From Bacteroidota bacterium (GTDB taxonomy: Bacteria; Bacteroidota; Bacteroidia; UKL13-3): a stretch of 64,000 nucleotides of DNA. Each line of letters opens with the position of its first letter. Positions within the stretch are counted from its first letter, which is position 1. The translations under genes were made by a program, and so were the position numbers. The notes under the pieces are model-generated. The model ran no database searches. It saw nothing but the letters and a program-made list of their open reading frames with translations, and was not told the origin of the DNA. The stretch covers positions 281,273-345,272 of the forward strand of contig JAZKBU010000005.1 in the NCBI GenBank assembly GCA_040388375.1, given 5' to 3'. Below are positions 9,133-17,771 of this stretch, piece by piece.

Positions 9133-9972
9133 CTACTCAAAAGAAAAATTAACAGTCATGGTTCCGTATTGTTCTTCTGGTCCATCAGGTTTTGGCGAAA
9201 ACTTGGTTGATAAAGCCGCTTGTTTTGCTTTTTCTATTTTATCGGCTACCAGGGTTGTGCTTCCTCTTGCAGGAGCTTCTGCTTTGGTTACATTACCATT
9301 TCTGTCAACAGTAATGTTTACAATTACAATACCTACATCGTTAGAGGTAGATGATATATTGGGTTTACGTGAAATACGTCTGCCATATAAACTATAAGAA
9401 AAACCTTTGCCTCCGGTACCTGTTCCTGAGGTGCCTGTTCCTGAGGTGCCTGTTCCTGTCCCGCCCGGTACTCCGTTAGGGTCACCATTTGGGTCGCCTT
9501 CATTGCCCGGTACAGGACCATCGCCACGGCCACCTTGGTTATCGCTGGCAGTTGTATTTCTTTTAAATATAGATCGGGCAGTGGGCTTTTTAGGTAATTC
9601 TATTTGCTCCTTTGGTCTTTCCACAGGAGGTTCAACCGCTGGTTTCTTATCTGGTTTTTTCGGTACATCCTTCGCCACTACGTCTACCTCTGGGTCCGTA
9701 CTTTGGCTTAATTCAGGCTGTTCCGTTTGCTCCGTAATGGGTGTGTACGTTTCGTTGGGTTGCGGATTTTCAATAGGTGTTTCACTTGGTCCACCCATGT
9801 TGGGTTCACCCAAGCTCATCATCATACCTTGTTCTTCCCAAGGTGGATTAGGTGGAACCAAAATAAAAAAGTACAATGCTAACAGTATAATAGCATGGAA
9901 TATAAAAGAACCTGCTATCCCTATCCAATTGTGTTTATTGGTTTGGTTATGTACATAATAGGTTTGTTGCAT
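9133..9972 (-). CDS. TonB-family energy transducer
   Basis: Inner-membrane protein of about 279 residues that probably couples proton-motive force to outer-membrane transport or a related envelope process. The ATG at 9972 is chosen because the protein then begins with a short cytoplasmic stretch and a single membrane segment (WIGIAGSFIFHAIILLALYFF, about 12-32), as in TonB. A Pro/Glu/Thr-rich periplasmic linker (about 40-150), a Gly/Thr-rich stretch with GTGTS repeats, and a C-terminal TonB-like fold (about 200-279, with GIVIVNITVDRNGNV) follow. An in-frame upstream start at 10065 would add a second hydrophobic segment and looks less likely. ExbB/ExbD genes are not adjacent. Confidence 0.85.
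   Translation of the reverse strand: MQQTYYVHNQTNKHNWIGIAGSFIFHAIILLALYFFILVPPNPPWEEQGMMMSLGEPNMGGPSETPIENPQPNETYTPITEQTEQPELSQSTDPEVDVVAKDVPKKPDKKPAVEPPVERPKEQIELPKKPTARSIFKRNTTASDNQGGRGDGPVPGNEGDPNGDPNGVPGGTGTGTSGTGTSGTGTGGKGFSYSLYGRRISRKPNISSTSNDVGIVIVNITVDRNGNVTKAEAPARGSTTLVADKIEKAKQAALSTKFSPKPDGPEEQYGTMTVNFSFE
9419..9463. repeat. 15-bp tandem repeat inside the TonB-like gene
   Basis: CCTGTTCCTGAGGTG occurs twice in tandem (9419-9433 and 9434-9448), with a diverged third unit at 9449-9463. The units encode GTGTS, GTGTS and GTGTG in the flexible linker. Being a multiple of three, copy changes would keep the frame. Confidence 0.9.
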
Positions 9973-10165
9973 AAAAAATATAATTACAAGCAAAAGTATT
10001 AACGAAACAGTTAAGTATTTATTTTTTAGTAAACAAAAAAATGTGCTTTGTATGTTATATAGCACATGCTTTTGATAAGCGGATTATGTTTTTCGATAAA
10101 TACTTTTATTATTGAATAAAATAAAAACAAGATTAAAATATTGGTAGCCCCAATCCTATGAAAGA

Positions 10166-11626
10166 ATGAATAAAATAAAATTTGGTATTGTATTGGTTTT
10201 GTTGAGTGTGTGGCATCAGTCAAACGCGCAACTGAAAATTAGTTTGTTAGAAGCCGTACAAATGGCTAAAGACAAGAGTTTGCAGGCCAGCATTAATTTA
10301 AACACATTTTATGCTGCGCAGTTTAATTACAAATCGGCATATACCAATTTATTGCCTTCCATTAATGCCAATATCAATGCACCCGGACTGGACCGGTCTA
10401 TTGGAATAGTACCACAACCCGATGGAACCATTAAATTTATTGAGCGTACCCAAGCGCAGTCAAACGCCAATTTAACATTACAACAAAACATATTGGCTAC
10501 AGGCGGAACTGTGTATGTTTCATCGGCTTTAAACAGGTTTGATTTGTTAAGCTCAGGTGGTTATACCAACTGGCAGGCATCGCCTTTATTGGTAGGAGTA
10601 ACACAACCCTTGTTGCGTTTTAACGAGTTAAAGTTTCAGTGGCAATTAGCCAAGCTTCGTTACAAACAAACCTCCAGACAATATGCTGAGCGCACAGAAG
10701 AATTGTCTATGCAAATAACACAAACCTATTTTGATGCGGTAAATGCCGAAGCTGAATATAATTTAGCCAGTTTCAATTTAGCCGTAAACGATACCCTGTT
10801 GCGCTTAGCCAGAGGGCGCTATAATTTAGGTAAAATAGGGGAGGATGATTTATTGCAAACCGAATTGCGTTTAATGAATGCGCAAAATAGTTTTGACCAG
10901 GCTACCTTGAATTATAGCAATAACATGAACCAGCTCAAAATTATTTTAGGCCTTTCAAAGGAAACCCAGATTGAGTTACGACCGGAAACCAACTTGCCCT
11001 TTTTTGAGCCGGATATTACTAAAGCTGTAGCCAATGCAGTAAGAAGTCGAAGCGATTTTTTACAAATAAACATAGAGCAAAAACAAATAGAAGCCAGTTT
11101 AAAACGTGCACAGTTAAATAAATTACCCAATGCCGAATTAAATGCTACTTACGGTTTAAGTAATACGGCCGATAATATAGAAGGTAGTTATAAAAACCCC
11201 TTAGACCAGCAACGAGTGAGTATAGGTTTAAATGTACCATTAATGAACTGGGGGCGTTACCGCAATGATTACAAAGCCGCTAAACACCAGTTTAAAGCCA
11301 AAGATGCCGAATTACAATTAGCCTATTTAAATTTAGAGCAGGAAGTAGTTTTTCAGGTAATGCAATACAAACAATTAAAACAACGTGTATTCATTAGTGC
11401 CAAAGCCGATACCATAGCTCAAAAACGGTATGAAGTAGCCAAAAACCGCTATTTTATTGGTAAAATTGACAATACCAATTTAAATATAGCCCAAACCGAA
11501 AAAGACTTAGCGCGTAATAATTATTACCAAACCCTGAAAGAATATTGGATGAGCTACTATCGCTTGCGTAGAACCACCCTGTACGATTTTGAAAAACAAA
11601 CCAGCTTGTTTACCGAACAAAAATAA
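10166..11626 (+). CDS. TolC-family outer membrane efflux protein
   Basis: Outer-membrane factor of 486 residues with a signal peptide (MNKIKFGIVLVLLSVWHQSNAQ). It has the two-fold repeated helical hairpin organisation of OEP/TolC proteins. The first OEP repeat spans roughly 30-240, including LAKLRYKQTSRQYAERTEELSMQ and LARGRYNLGKIGEDDLLQ. The second spans roughly 265-470, including VAKNRYFIGKIDNTNLNIAQ. The trimer would form the exit duct of an efflux or type I secretion system. No inner-membrane pump or adaptor gene adjoins it, so its partner is unknown. It is transcribed divergently from the TonB-like gene. Confidence 0.92.
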   Translation: MNKIKFGIVLVLLSVWHQSNAQLKISLLEAVQMAKDKSLQASINLNTFYAAQFNYKSAYTNLLPSINANINAPGLDRSIGIVPQPDGTIKFIERTQAQSNANLTLQQNILATGGTVYVSSALNRFDLLSSGGYTNWQASPLLVGVTQPLLRFNELKFQWQLAKLRYKQTSRQYAERTEELSMQITQTYFDAVNAEAEYNLASFNLAVNDTLLRLARGRYNLGKIGEDDLLQTELRLMNAQNSFDQATLNYSNNMNQLKIILGLSKETQIELRPETNLPFFEPDITKAVANAVRSRSDFLQINIEQKQIEASLKRAQLNKLPNAELNATYGLSNTADNIEGSYKNPLDQQRVSIGLNVPLMNWGRYRNDYKAAKHQFKAKDAELQLAYLNLEQEVVFQVMQYKQLKQRVFISAKADTIAQKRYEVAKNRYFIGKIDNTNLNIAQTEKDLARNNYYQTLKEYWMSYYRLRRTTLYDFEKQTSLFTEQK

Positions 11627-11708
11627 ACGGAGACTATTGCTGAAAATTGATTTTTTGCAAAGAAAAGTCTGCTTCCTGTCATAGCATAATAGAAAATCAG
11701 GTTAGAAA

Positions 11709-11743
11709 TTTGTACGCAAAAAATTCAAAAAAAATTATCTTTG
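11709..11743 (+). promoter_or_regulatory. Promoter of trhO with very short leader
   Basis: TTTG at 11709-11712 and TATCTTTG at 11736-11743 are 23 bases apart and fit the Bacteroidota consensus. The trhO ATG begins at 11753, only 9 bases after the -7 box. If initiation occurs at the usual distance, the mRNA is nearly leaderless. Confidence 0.65.
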
Positions 11744-11752
11744 CGCCCGTTT

Positions 11753-12682
11753 ATGACAGATTCACTTAATTACTTAGTACTAGCATATTACAATTACACC
11801 CGTATTGACGATGCCGAAGATATGGTTGCAAAACACATGGCTTATTGTAAAAGCTTAAAGCTACGTGGGCGCATATATATTGCCCATGAAGGTATTAATG
11901 GAACCATTAGTGGTACCCGCGAAGCATGCGAACAATACATGAAAGATTTAAAAGCCGATGTCCGTTTTAGCTCAACCGAGTTTAAAATAGACGAAGTGGC
12001 GGAACATGCTTTTCAGCGCATGCATGTAAGGTATAAAACAGAAATAGTATACAGTGGTTTGCGCGACCCTAAAGTAATAGACCCTACCAAAGAAACTGGT
12101 AAACATTTAAAAGGTCAGGAATTTTTGGATTTAAAAGATCAGGAAGATGTAATTATTTTAGATGTACGTAGCAATTACGAAACCCGCTTAGGCAAATTTA
12201 AAAATGCCATAACGCTTGATATAGAAAATTTTAGAGAGTTTCCTGAAAAAATAGCCGAACTGGAACAATACAGAGATAAAAAAATAATTACCTGCTGCAC
12301 AGGTGGTATCAAATGCGAAAAAGCATCGGCACTATTAATTAAAGAAGGTTTTAAAGATGTATACCAGTTACACAATGGAATAATTGGTTATGCTAAAGAA
12401 ACTGGTGGAAAAGATTTTGAAGGCGTATTGTATGTATTTGATGGTCGTGTGAGTGTTCCCGTTAATGAAATAAATCCTACCGTTATTTCAGCCTGCAAAA
12501 AATGTGGTGGCCCCGCTCCGCGTAATTTAAATTGTGCCAATGTGGAGTGTAATGACCAATTCAATATGTGCGAAAGCTGTGCAGATGAAATGGAAGGCGC
12601 TTGCAGTGATGCTTGCAAAGCACACCCACGCAAACGCGCTTACAACGGAACAGGTTACTATACCCGCTTTGCTATAGATTAG
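11753..12682 (+). CDS. trhO: tRNA uridine(34) hydroxylase, rhodanese family
   Basis: Enzyme of the TrhO/YceA family, which hydroxylates uridine 34 of certain tRNA anticodons in an oxygen-dependent reaction. The N-terminal acylphosphatase-like UPF0176 domain (about 1-95, with GRIYIAHEGINGTISG) is followed by a rhodanese domain with the Cys loop ITCCTGGIKCEKAS near 180-193. A C-terminal Cys cluster (CKKCGG, CANVEC, CESCADEMEGACSDAC) probably binds zinc. The ATG at 11753 is used rather than an in-frame TTG at 11741, which overlaps the promoter. Confidence 0.95.
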   Translation: MTDSLNYLVLAYYNYTRIDDAEDMVAKHMAYCKSLKLRGRIYIAHEGINGTISGTREACEQYMKDLKADVRFSSTEFKIDEVAEHAFQRMHVRYKTEIVYSGLRDPKVIDPTKETGKHLKGQEFLDLKDQEDVIILDVRSNYETRLGKFKNAITLDIENFREFPEKIAELEQYRDKKIITCCTGGIKCEKASALLIKEGFKDVYQLHNGIIGYAKETGGKDFEGVLYVFDGRVSVPVNEINPTVISACKKCGGPAPRNLNCANVECNDQFNMCESCADEMEGACSDACKAHPRKRAYNGTGYYTRFAID

Positions 12683-12868
12683 TTATAGCCATTTTACTTT
12701 CTGTATTTTTAAACATTTTAGCAGAGCATACTTGTTGCTTATATTTTAACAGTTTTTTCAGAAACTAATCACCACCCATTATACGTTGGTTAAATTTTGT
12801 TTGAGCGGTATTTTTTTACGTAAAAATTTCCCGTCTAACCTTATATTCGACCAAATTTTTAAAGCATA

Positions 12869-15307
12869 ATGAATAATAACGTGATTAAAAAAGCCATACC
12901 CCATTTAGTGGCTGTTGGAGTAATTTTACTCTGTATGTTTATTTACTTTCAACCATTTTTTAGTGGCAAAGTATTAAAACAATATGATGTAAGCCAATGG
13001 CGTGCTACCTACGAAGAAACAGCTAAATTTGAGAAGGCCTCAGGCGAAAGAACCTATTGGACCAATAGTATTTTTGGTGGAATGCCCAATTATTTAATAG
13101 GTGCTTCCTATACGGGTAACTGGACTTACGATTGGTATTTTAAATTTCAGCAGGTATTTAAAAATCCAATGGATACCATATTCCTGTTGTTTATATGCTC
13201 ATACATTATGCTCTTGGTATTTGATGTAAATGCATGGCTGGCCATTATAGGGGCGCTGGCATTTACCTTTAGTTCGTTCAATTTTCTCAATATAGATGCT
13301 GGGCATATGACCAAGGGCAACGCCATTGCCTTTATTCCGCTGGTTATTGCGGGTATACAAATGACCTTTCATAAAAACCGTTTAATAGGGGCTTTGCTCA
13401 CAGGTATAGCCCTGTCATTACAGTTAGCAGCTAACCATTTACAAATAACCTATTATATCATATTTGTTATTATAGCTTGGGTTATAGTAGAGTTAATAGA
13501 TGCCATTAAACGAAACAACCTAAAGAACTTAATTTTAAGCGGAGCCTTTTTAATGGTTGCTGCTTTGGTAGCAGTAGGAACAGATATAACAGGTTTATTA
13601 GCTACCGAAGAGTATGGTAAATACAGTTTACGTTCACCAAGTGAATTAACCGTTGCTGCCGATGGAAAACAAACAGCCGATAATGGCAGCACTGGATTAG
13701 ACAAAGACTATGCTTTGGCCTGGAGTAATGGTGTTACAGAACCAATGACGTTATTGATTCCAAATTTTTACGGAGGTTCAAGTGCCGGTGAATTAAGTAC
13801 CAAAAGTGAAACCTATAAATTGTTTCAAAATGCAGGTTATCCCAATGCCAAAGAAGTAATAAAACAAATGCCAACCTATTGGGGCGATCAGCCTTATACA
13901 GCAGGTCCTATTTATTATGGTGCTATTATTTGCTTCCTGTTTATATTCGGAATGATAGTAGTAAAATCAAATGCCAAATGGTGGATTTTAGCTGCTTCCG
14001 TATTGGCCATATTTTTATCAATGGGGCGTAACTTTATGCCTTTAACCAATATATTCTTCGACTATTTCCCCTTCTATAATAAATTCAGGTCGGTAACATT
14101 TATTTTATGCCTTACCCAAACCTTGTTCCCTTTAATGGCCATATTAGGTTTACGGGAGTTAATCAGTGGTAAAATGACCAAAAAAGACCTGATGAATGGT
14201 TTAAAATATGGAGGAGGTATTACCGCTGCTATTTGTTTAATAATGGCTATGGCTCCCGGTATGTTTGCCAGCTTTACAGGTATGGGCGATGATAGAATGG
14301 ATAAAGGTTTAGTAGCTGCATTAATGGCCGATAGGGAAAGCTTAATGCAAATGGATGCCTTACGTTCATTCGCTTTAATAGTAGCAGCAGGTGCTTTAAT
14401 ATGGGCTTTTTACAATAAGAAAATAAAAGAAAACGTATTCATGATAGTAATAGGTTTATTAATACTTGGCGATTTATGGCAAGTAGATAAACGTTACTTA
14501 AACGAGCGCGATTTTGAAAAGAAAAAAGCGGAAGTATTATTTGAAAAAAGCACTGCTGACGAAATTATTTTACAAGATACAGATCCTAATTACAGGGTTT
14601 ATAACAACACTACTGATTTTGATAAAGATGCTATTACAGCCTATTACCATAAAAGTATAGGCGGTTACCATGGGGCTAAAATGCGCAGATTCCAGGAGTT
14701 AATAGAATGGCAGTTGGCAAAAAATAACATGGAGTGTTTCAATATGCTTAATGTTAAATATTTTATCCTTGGCGATTCAACAGGACAAAAGTTTGCACAA
14801 CGTAACCCCGATGCCAATGGCAATGCATGGTTTGTACCAAACTATAAAATTGTAGCCAATGCAGATGAAGAAATAAAAGCACTAACAGGATTTAAATCAA
14901 AAGAGTTAGCCTTTATTGACAAACGTTTTGAAAAAGACTTAGCTAATTTTAAAAGCAGTTACGATAGTACCGGTACTATAAAATTAACAAGCTATGTGCC
15001 TAATAAATTGGTTTATGAAAGCAATACAACTACACCGCAGTTAACCCTGTTCAGCGAAATATTTTACGATAAAGGTTGGAATGCATACGTTGATGATAAA
15101 CTAGTACCACACTTCAGAGCTGATTATGTTTTACGTGCTATGATAGTACCCGAAGGTAAACATACTATAACCTTTAAATTTGAACCTGAGGTAGTAGAAA
15201 AAGGACAAAAAATTGCCTTGGCTTCATCAGCTACTTTATACCTTGGTTTAATAGCCGTATTGGGTTTTTACTATGTGAAAAAACGCAAAGGAGAAGAAAC
15301 AGTATAA
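12869..15307 (+). CDS. YfhO-family polytopic membrane protein
   Basis: An 812-residue membrane protein of the YfhO family, related to GT-C glycosyltransferases. About a dozen hydrophobic segments span residues 10-560, beginning with HLVAVGVILLCMFIYFQPFF. A large soluble domain (about 565-780) is followed by a final membrane segment (LASSATLYLGLIAVLGFYYV). The loop after the first segment carries KQYDVSQW, resembling the acidic-residue loop typical of GT-C enzymes. YfhO proteins have been linked to lipoteichoic acid glycosylation in Bacillus; the substrate in Bacteroidota is unknown. A possible -7 box, TATATTCG, lies at 12842-12849. A terminator follows the gene. Confidence 0.9.
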   Translation: MNNNVIKKAIPHLVAVGVILLCMFIYFQPFFSGKVLKQYDVSQWRATYEETAKFEKASGERTYWTNSIFGGMPNYLIGASYTGNWTYDWYFKFQQVFKNPMDTIFLLFICSYIMLLVFDVNAWLAIIGALAFTFSSFNFLNIDAGHMTKGNAIAFIPLVIAGIQMTFHKNRLIGALLTGIALSLQLAANHLQITYYIIFVIIAWVIVELIDAIKRNNLKNLILSGAFLMVAALVAVGTDITGLLATEEYGKYSLRSPSELTVAADGKQTADNGSTGLDKDYALAWSNGVTEPMTLLIPNFYGGSSAGELSTKSETYKLFQNAGYPNAKEVIKQMPTYWGDQPYTAGPIYYGAIICFLFIFGMIVVKSNAKWWILAASVLAIFLSMGRNFMPLTNIFFDYFPFYNKFRSVTFILCLTQTLFPLMAILGLRELISGKMTKKDLMNGLKYGGGITAAICLIMAMAPGMFASFTGMGDDRMDKGLVAALMADRESLMQMDALRSFALIVAAGALIWAFYNKKIKENVFMIVIGLLILGDLWQVDKRYLNERDFEKKKAEVLFEKSTADEIILQDTDPNYRVYNNTTDFDKDAITAYYHKSIGGYHGAKMRRFQELIEWQLAKNNMECFNMLNVKYFILGDSTGQKFAQRNPDANGNAWFVPNYKIVANADEEIKALTGFKSKELAFIDKRFEKDLANFKSSYDSTGTIKLTSYVPNKLVYESNTTTPQLTLFSEIFYDKGWNAYVDDKLVPHFRADYVLRAMIVPEGKHTITFKFEPEVVEKGQKIALASSATLYLGLIAVLGFYYVKKRKGEETV

Positions 15308-15331
15308 ACCATAACTTAAACAATATAACAG

Positions 15332-15364
15332 AACGTCCAAAGTCAAAAACTTTGGGCGTTTTTT
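15332..15364 (+). terminator. Rho-independent terminator after the YfhO-family gene
   Basis: AACGTCCAAAGT at 15332-15343 pairs with ACTTTGGGCGTT at 15349-15360 (one G-T pair) around a 5-base loop, followed by TTTTATT. Confidence 0.9.
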
Positions 15365-15493
15365 ATTGGTTACTTAAGCCAATAAAACTAGTATGTTAAT
15401 TTTTAAAAACCAAGTATCGTATTTTTCAATCACAAATCCTTTATCCAGTGTAAAGTTTTTATAGATGCGAAGAAGCAAAATACAAGCATAGTC

Positions 15494-15538
15494 AAAGGCT
15501 TTTATAAACACATTTTCAATTATGCTATAAAAGCCTTT
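15494..15538. repeat. 13-bp perfect inverted repeat upstream of the lipoprotein gene
   Basis: AAAGGCTTTTATA at 15494-15506 is mirrored exactly by TATAAAAGCCTTT at 15526-15538, 28 bases before the lipoprotein start. It could be a weak terminator, an mRNA 5' structure or an operator; the sequence does not decide. Confidence 0.7.
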
Positions 15539-15565
15539 AATTTGATATTTCAAAATACAACATAT

Positions 15566-15769
15566 ATGCGTAAAGTTATAGCCATAGCCGCCTTCGTAAG
15601 TTTAGTAATGAGCAGTTGCTCAAACGATGCACCTTTAAACAAGCAGGAAGAGAAAACGGTAGATAGTTTAGTAACCAACGAGCAGGACGCAATGGATTCG
15701 TTAGAAGCAGCTATAAAAGCCCAAATAGGCACAGACTCATTGAGCGATGATTCTATTGATATGGACTAA
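15566..15769 (+). CDS. Small acidic lipoprotein
   Basis: A 67-residue predicted lipoprotein. It begins MRKVIAIAAFVSLVMSSCSN, a signal peptide ending in a lipobox with Cys at residue 18. The mature part is short and strongly acidic (for example TVDSLVTNEQDAMDSLEAA), probably one helix. The residues after the Cys (SNDA) would fit the surface-export signals described for Bacteroidota, but this is uncertain. Function unknown. The ATG at 15566 is chosen because it opens the signal peptide; an upstream TTG frame has no support. Confidence 0.75.
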   Translation: MRKVIAIAAFVSLVMSSCSNDAPLNKQEEKTVDSLVTNEQDAMDSLEAAIKAQIGTDSLSDDSIDMD

Positions 15770-15777
15770 ACAAGGGT

Positions 15778-16698
15778 TTATTTTACCCTTGCCACCATAC
15801 GCTGGTTCGATGTTTTGCTGAATAGTTTAAGCAATACATCCATACAAGTAACGGCACCTGTTACCAATAAATTATTAAGCGTAAAGAATTTGTTTAAGCT
15901 ACTTTTTTTATCGTAAAAGTAATGGTGCATAGATTGTACCCAGAAAGCAGGCGACAGTAAAAACTCCTGTTTTACCACAGTAAAATTGTTTTTCTCTACA
16001 TGCAGCTTAAGCGTTTTATCGCTGTATATATTAAAGTGCCTTGGAATATGATAGCCTCCCCAATACTTGTTTTTAAATAAGCGATGGTCCAGTGAATCAT
16101 AATTAGGCGTTTCAATAATTATAATGCCATTAGGATTTAAAATGCTGTGGCAGCGTTTTAATATTTTATCAGGGTCATACAAATGCTCAATTAATTGATT
16201 CATGATGATGACATCGTATTTCTCTTCAAACTCAATCGTTTCAAAATTACCCAGCTTAAAATGAATGCCTTTACCTTCTAAACGGCTTAAGCGTTTCATT
16301 TCAAATTCGTTGGCTGTTAGCTTCCATGTATCAGGGCCAAAACGTTTCAACGATTCAATTAAAATACCTGAGCCGGCACCAATTTCAATAATATTGGCTT
16401 TAGCGGGAATGTGTTTTTTATAATCCTTTACCTTGGCCAATTGTACACGGTCTCTAAACCAACGCACAACAGGGTTTAAATCTGTTTCAAATAAATAAGG
16501 CTGGTAATTATCCGGGTAAATAACGGGCAACTCCTCCATATCAGGCACATTTTGTAAATACAAATGTTGGCAAGCATTACAGGTAACTAGGTTAAAAGTA
16601 TCAAAAGTAGTTTGGTATTCAAAATCGTAACCTTGCGTATGCGGAGTATATGATTTGTTGCCGCAAACATTGCAGCTTTCAATCAGTTTTATTTTCAT
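15778..16698 (-). CDS. Class I SAM-dependent methyltransferase with N-terminal zinc ribbon
   Basis: A 306-residue methyltransferase. The N-terminus carries two CxxC pairs (CNVCGN near 9-14, CNACQH near 41-46) that should bind zinc, as in several sugar or lipid-linked methyltransferases. The SAM fold follows, with motif I IIEIGAGSGILIESL near 105-119, MNQLIEHLYDP near 165, and ETPNYDSLDHRLFKNKYWGG, typical of the Methyltransf_23 group. It is 3 bases from the desaturase gene in a minus-strand operon, facing the glycosyltransferase cluster, so a lipid or glycan substrate is inferred. Confidence 0.88.
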   Translation of the reverse strand: MKIKLIESCNVCGNKSYTPHTQGYDFEYQTTFDTFNLVTCNACQHLYLQNVPDMEELPVIYPDNYQPYLFETDLNPVVRWFRDRVQLAKVKDYKKHIPAKANIIEIGAGSGILIESLKRFGPDTWKLTANEFEMKRLSRLEGKGIHFKLGNFETIEFEEKYDVIIMNQLIEHLYDPDKILKRCHSILNPNGIIIIETPNYDSLDHRLFKNKYWGGYHIPRHFNIYSDKTLKLHVEKNNFTVVKQEFLLSPAFWVQSMHHYFYDKKSSLNKFFTLNNLLVTGAVTCMDVLLKLFSKTSNQRMVARVK

Positions 16699-16701
16699 TA
16701 T

Positions 16702-17637
16702 TTATTTAGATAATATAGGAAGATGAGAAAAGAAATACTTGATATGCGACCAATAGCTAAGTCTTATATGTTCCACATAACCGTTATCAGCTTGCATCAA
16801 AAGTTTCTTTAATTGAGGCAATTGATAATAAGGAACGTACATATATTCATGGTGCTCATAATGGTAATTCATATTATGAGGCGCAATAATAAATGATTCT
16901 AAAAAATTAGATTCAAAAGTATAAAGCCTGTTCGTGGCACTATCATCAGGTTCAGGTATAGAGTGCTCACAAAAACTACGGATAGTATTTAATGGAATAA
17001 ACACCCCAAATACAGCTACTACCCAAATAATAAAATAATACATCCAACCCAGAGTAAAATAAAAAATGGTCAGTATAATCAACTGTGTAATGGCAAAAGC
17101 CATAAAATCTTTCATTAAACCTTCTAATTTGTTATTGGCAGCTTTTTTCTGAATGGCATCCGTTTTTTTACCAAATAATAATTTATGCGCAATTTTAAAC
17201 ACAAAGCCAAAACCAATTACATTGGCCCACCACATATAAAATTTCGATTTAGTATTTTTATCACTCGCTTGGTAATATTGCCAATCAGCATCTTCACTGG
17301 TAGCAAATTTACCATGATGGTTTAAATGGTTGGTTCTGTTTAAACTCATTGGGGTGAATTGTGGTGACAATAAAATATAGCGGGTAATGAAATCGTTTAC
17401 CGATTTGTTTTCAGCCAAAGCGTAATGCAAACCATCGTGCCCTATAATTTGCAGGCGGTAAATAAAAATACCGGTTAAAATAATGGCCGCTATCAGCGAT
17501 ACTATATTTTGAAAATAGCCATATTGCGCAATGGATAATACAATACCTAAATAGTCCAAACCAATGTCTCTTAGGGGAATAAGGATATTTTTTTCTTTTA
17601 TTTCTTTAGGTAAAGCAATTCTTTTAGAGGCTTGCAT
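16702..17637 (-). CDS. Membrane fatty acid desaturase/hydroxylase
   Basis: A di-iron membrane enzyme of 311 residues that introduces a double bond or hydroxyl into an acyl chain. The three His boxes are present: HDGLH near 68-72, HLNHH near 104-108, and HNMNYHYEHH near 255-264. Hydrophobic segments surround residues 30-60 and 185-225. It shares a minus-strand operon with the methyltransferase downstream. A divergent glycosyltransferase begins 134 bases away, which suggests that the cluster builds or modifies a lipid. The substrate chain and regiochemistry cannot be read from the sequence. Confidence 0.9.
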   Translation of the reverse strand: MQASKRIALPKEIKEKNILIPLRDIGLDYLGIVLSIAQYGYFQNIVSLIAAIILTGIFIYRLQIIGHDGLHYALAENKSVNDFITRYILLSPQFTPMSLNRTNHLNHHGKFATSEDADWQYYQASDKNTKSKFYMWWANVIGFGFVFKIAHKLLFGKKTDAIQKKAANNKLEGLMKDFMAFAITQLIILTIFYFTLGWMYYFIIWVVAVFGVFIPLNTIRSFCEHSIPEPDDSATNRLYTFESNFLESFIIAPHNMNYHYEHHEYMYVPYYQLPQLKKLLMQADNGYVEHIRLSYWSHIKYFFSHLPILSK

Positions 17638-17771
17638 GTTTTTTCTCTTTTCCGTTTATTTTGGTGCCCAAAGTTATTAAATCATTTGCTTTAACAAAAC
17701 AAGACAATAAATTAAATGCATGATAGCAATATTTTTATATTTTCGCACACCATCATTCATTTTTAAACAAT

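Noticed and set aside
9407-9958. A 183-residue plus-strand frame opposite the TonB-like gene
   Set aside because: It is a shadow of the Pro/Gly-rich coding sequence on the other strand; composition is low-complexity and the TonB family fit belongs to the minus strand.
9973-10065. N-terminal extension of the TonB-like protein
   Set aside because: It adds a second hydrophobic segment not found in TonB-family proteins, and the ATG at 9972 gives the normal topology.
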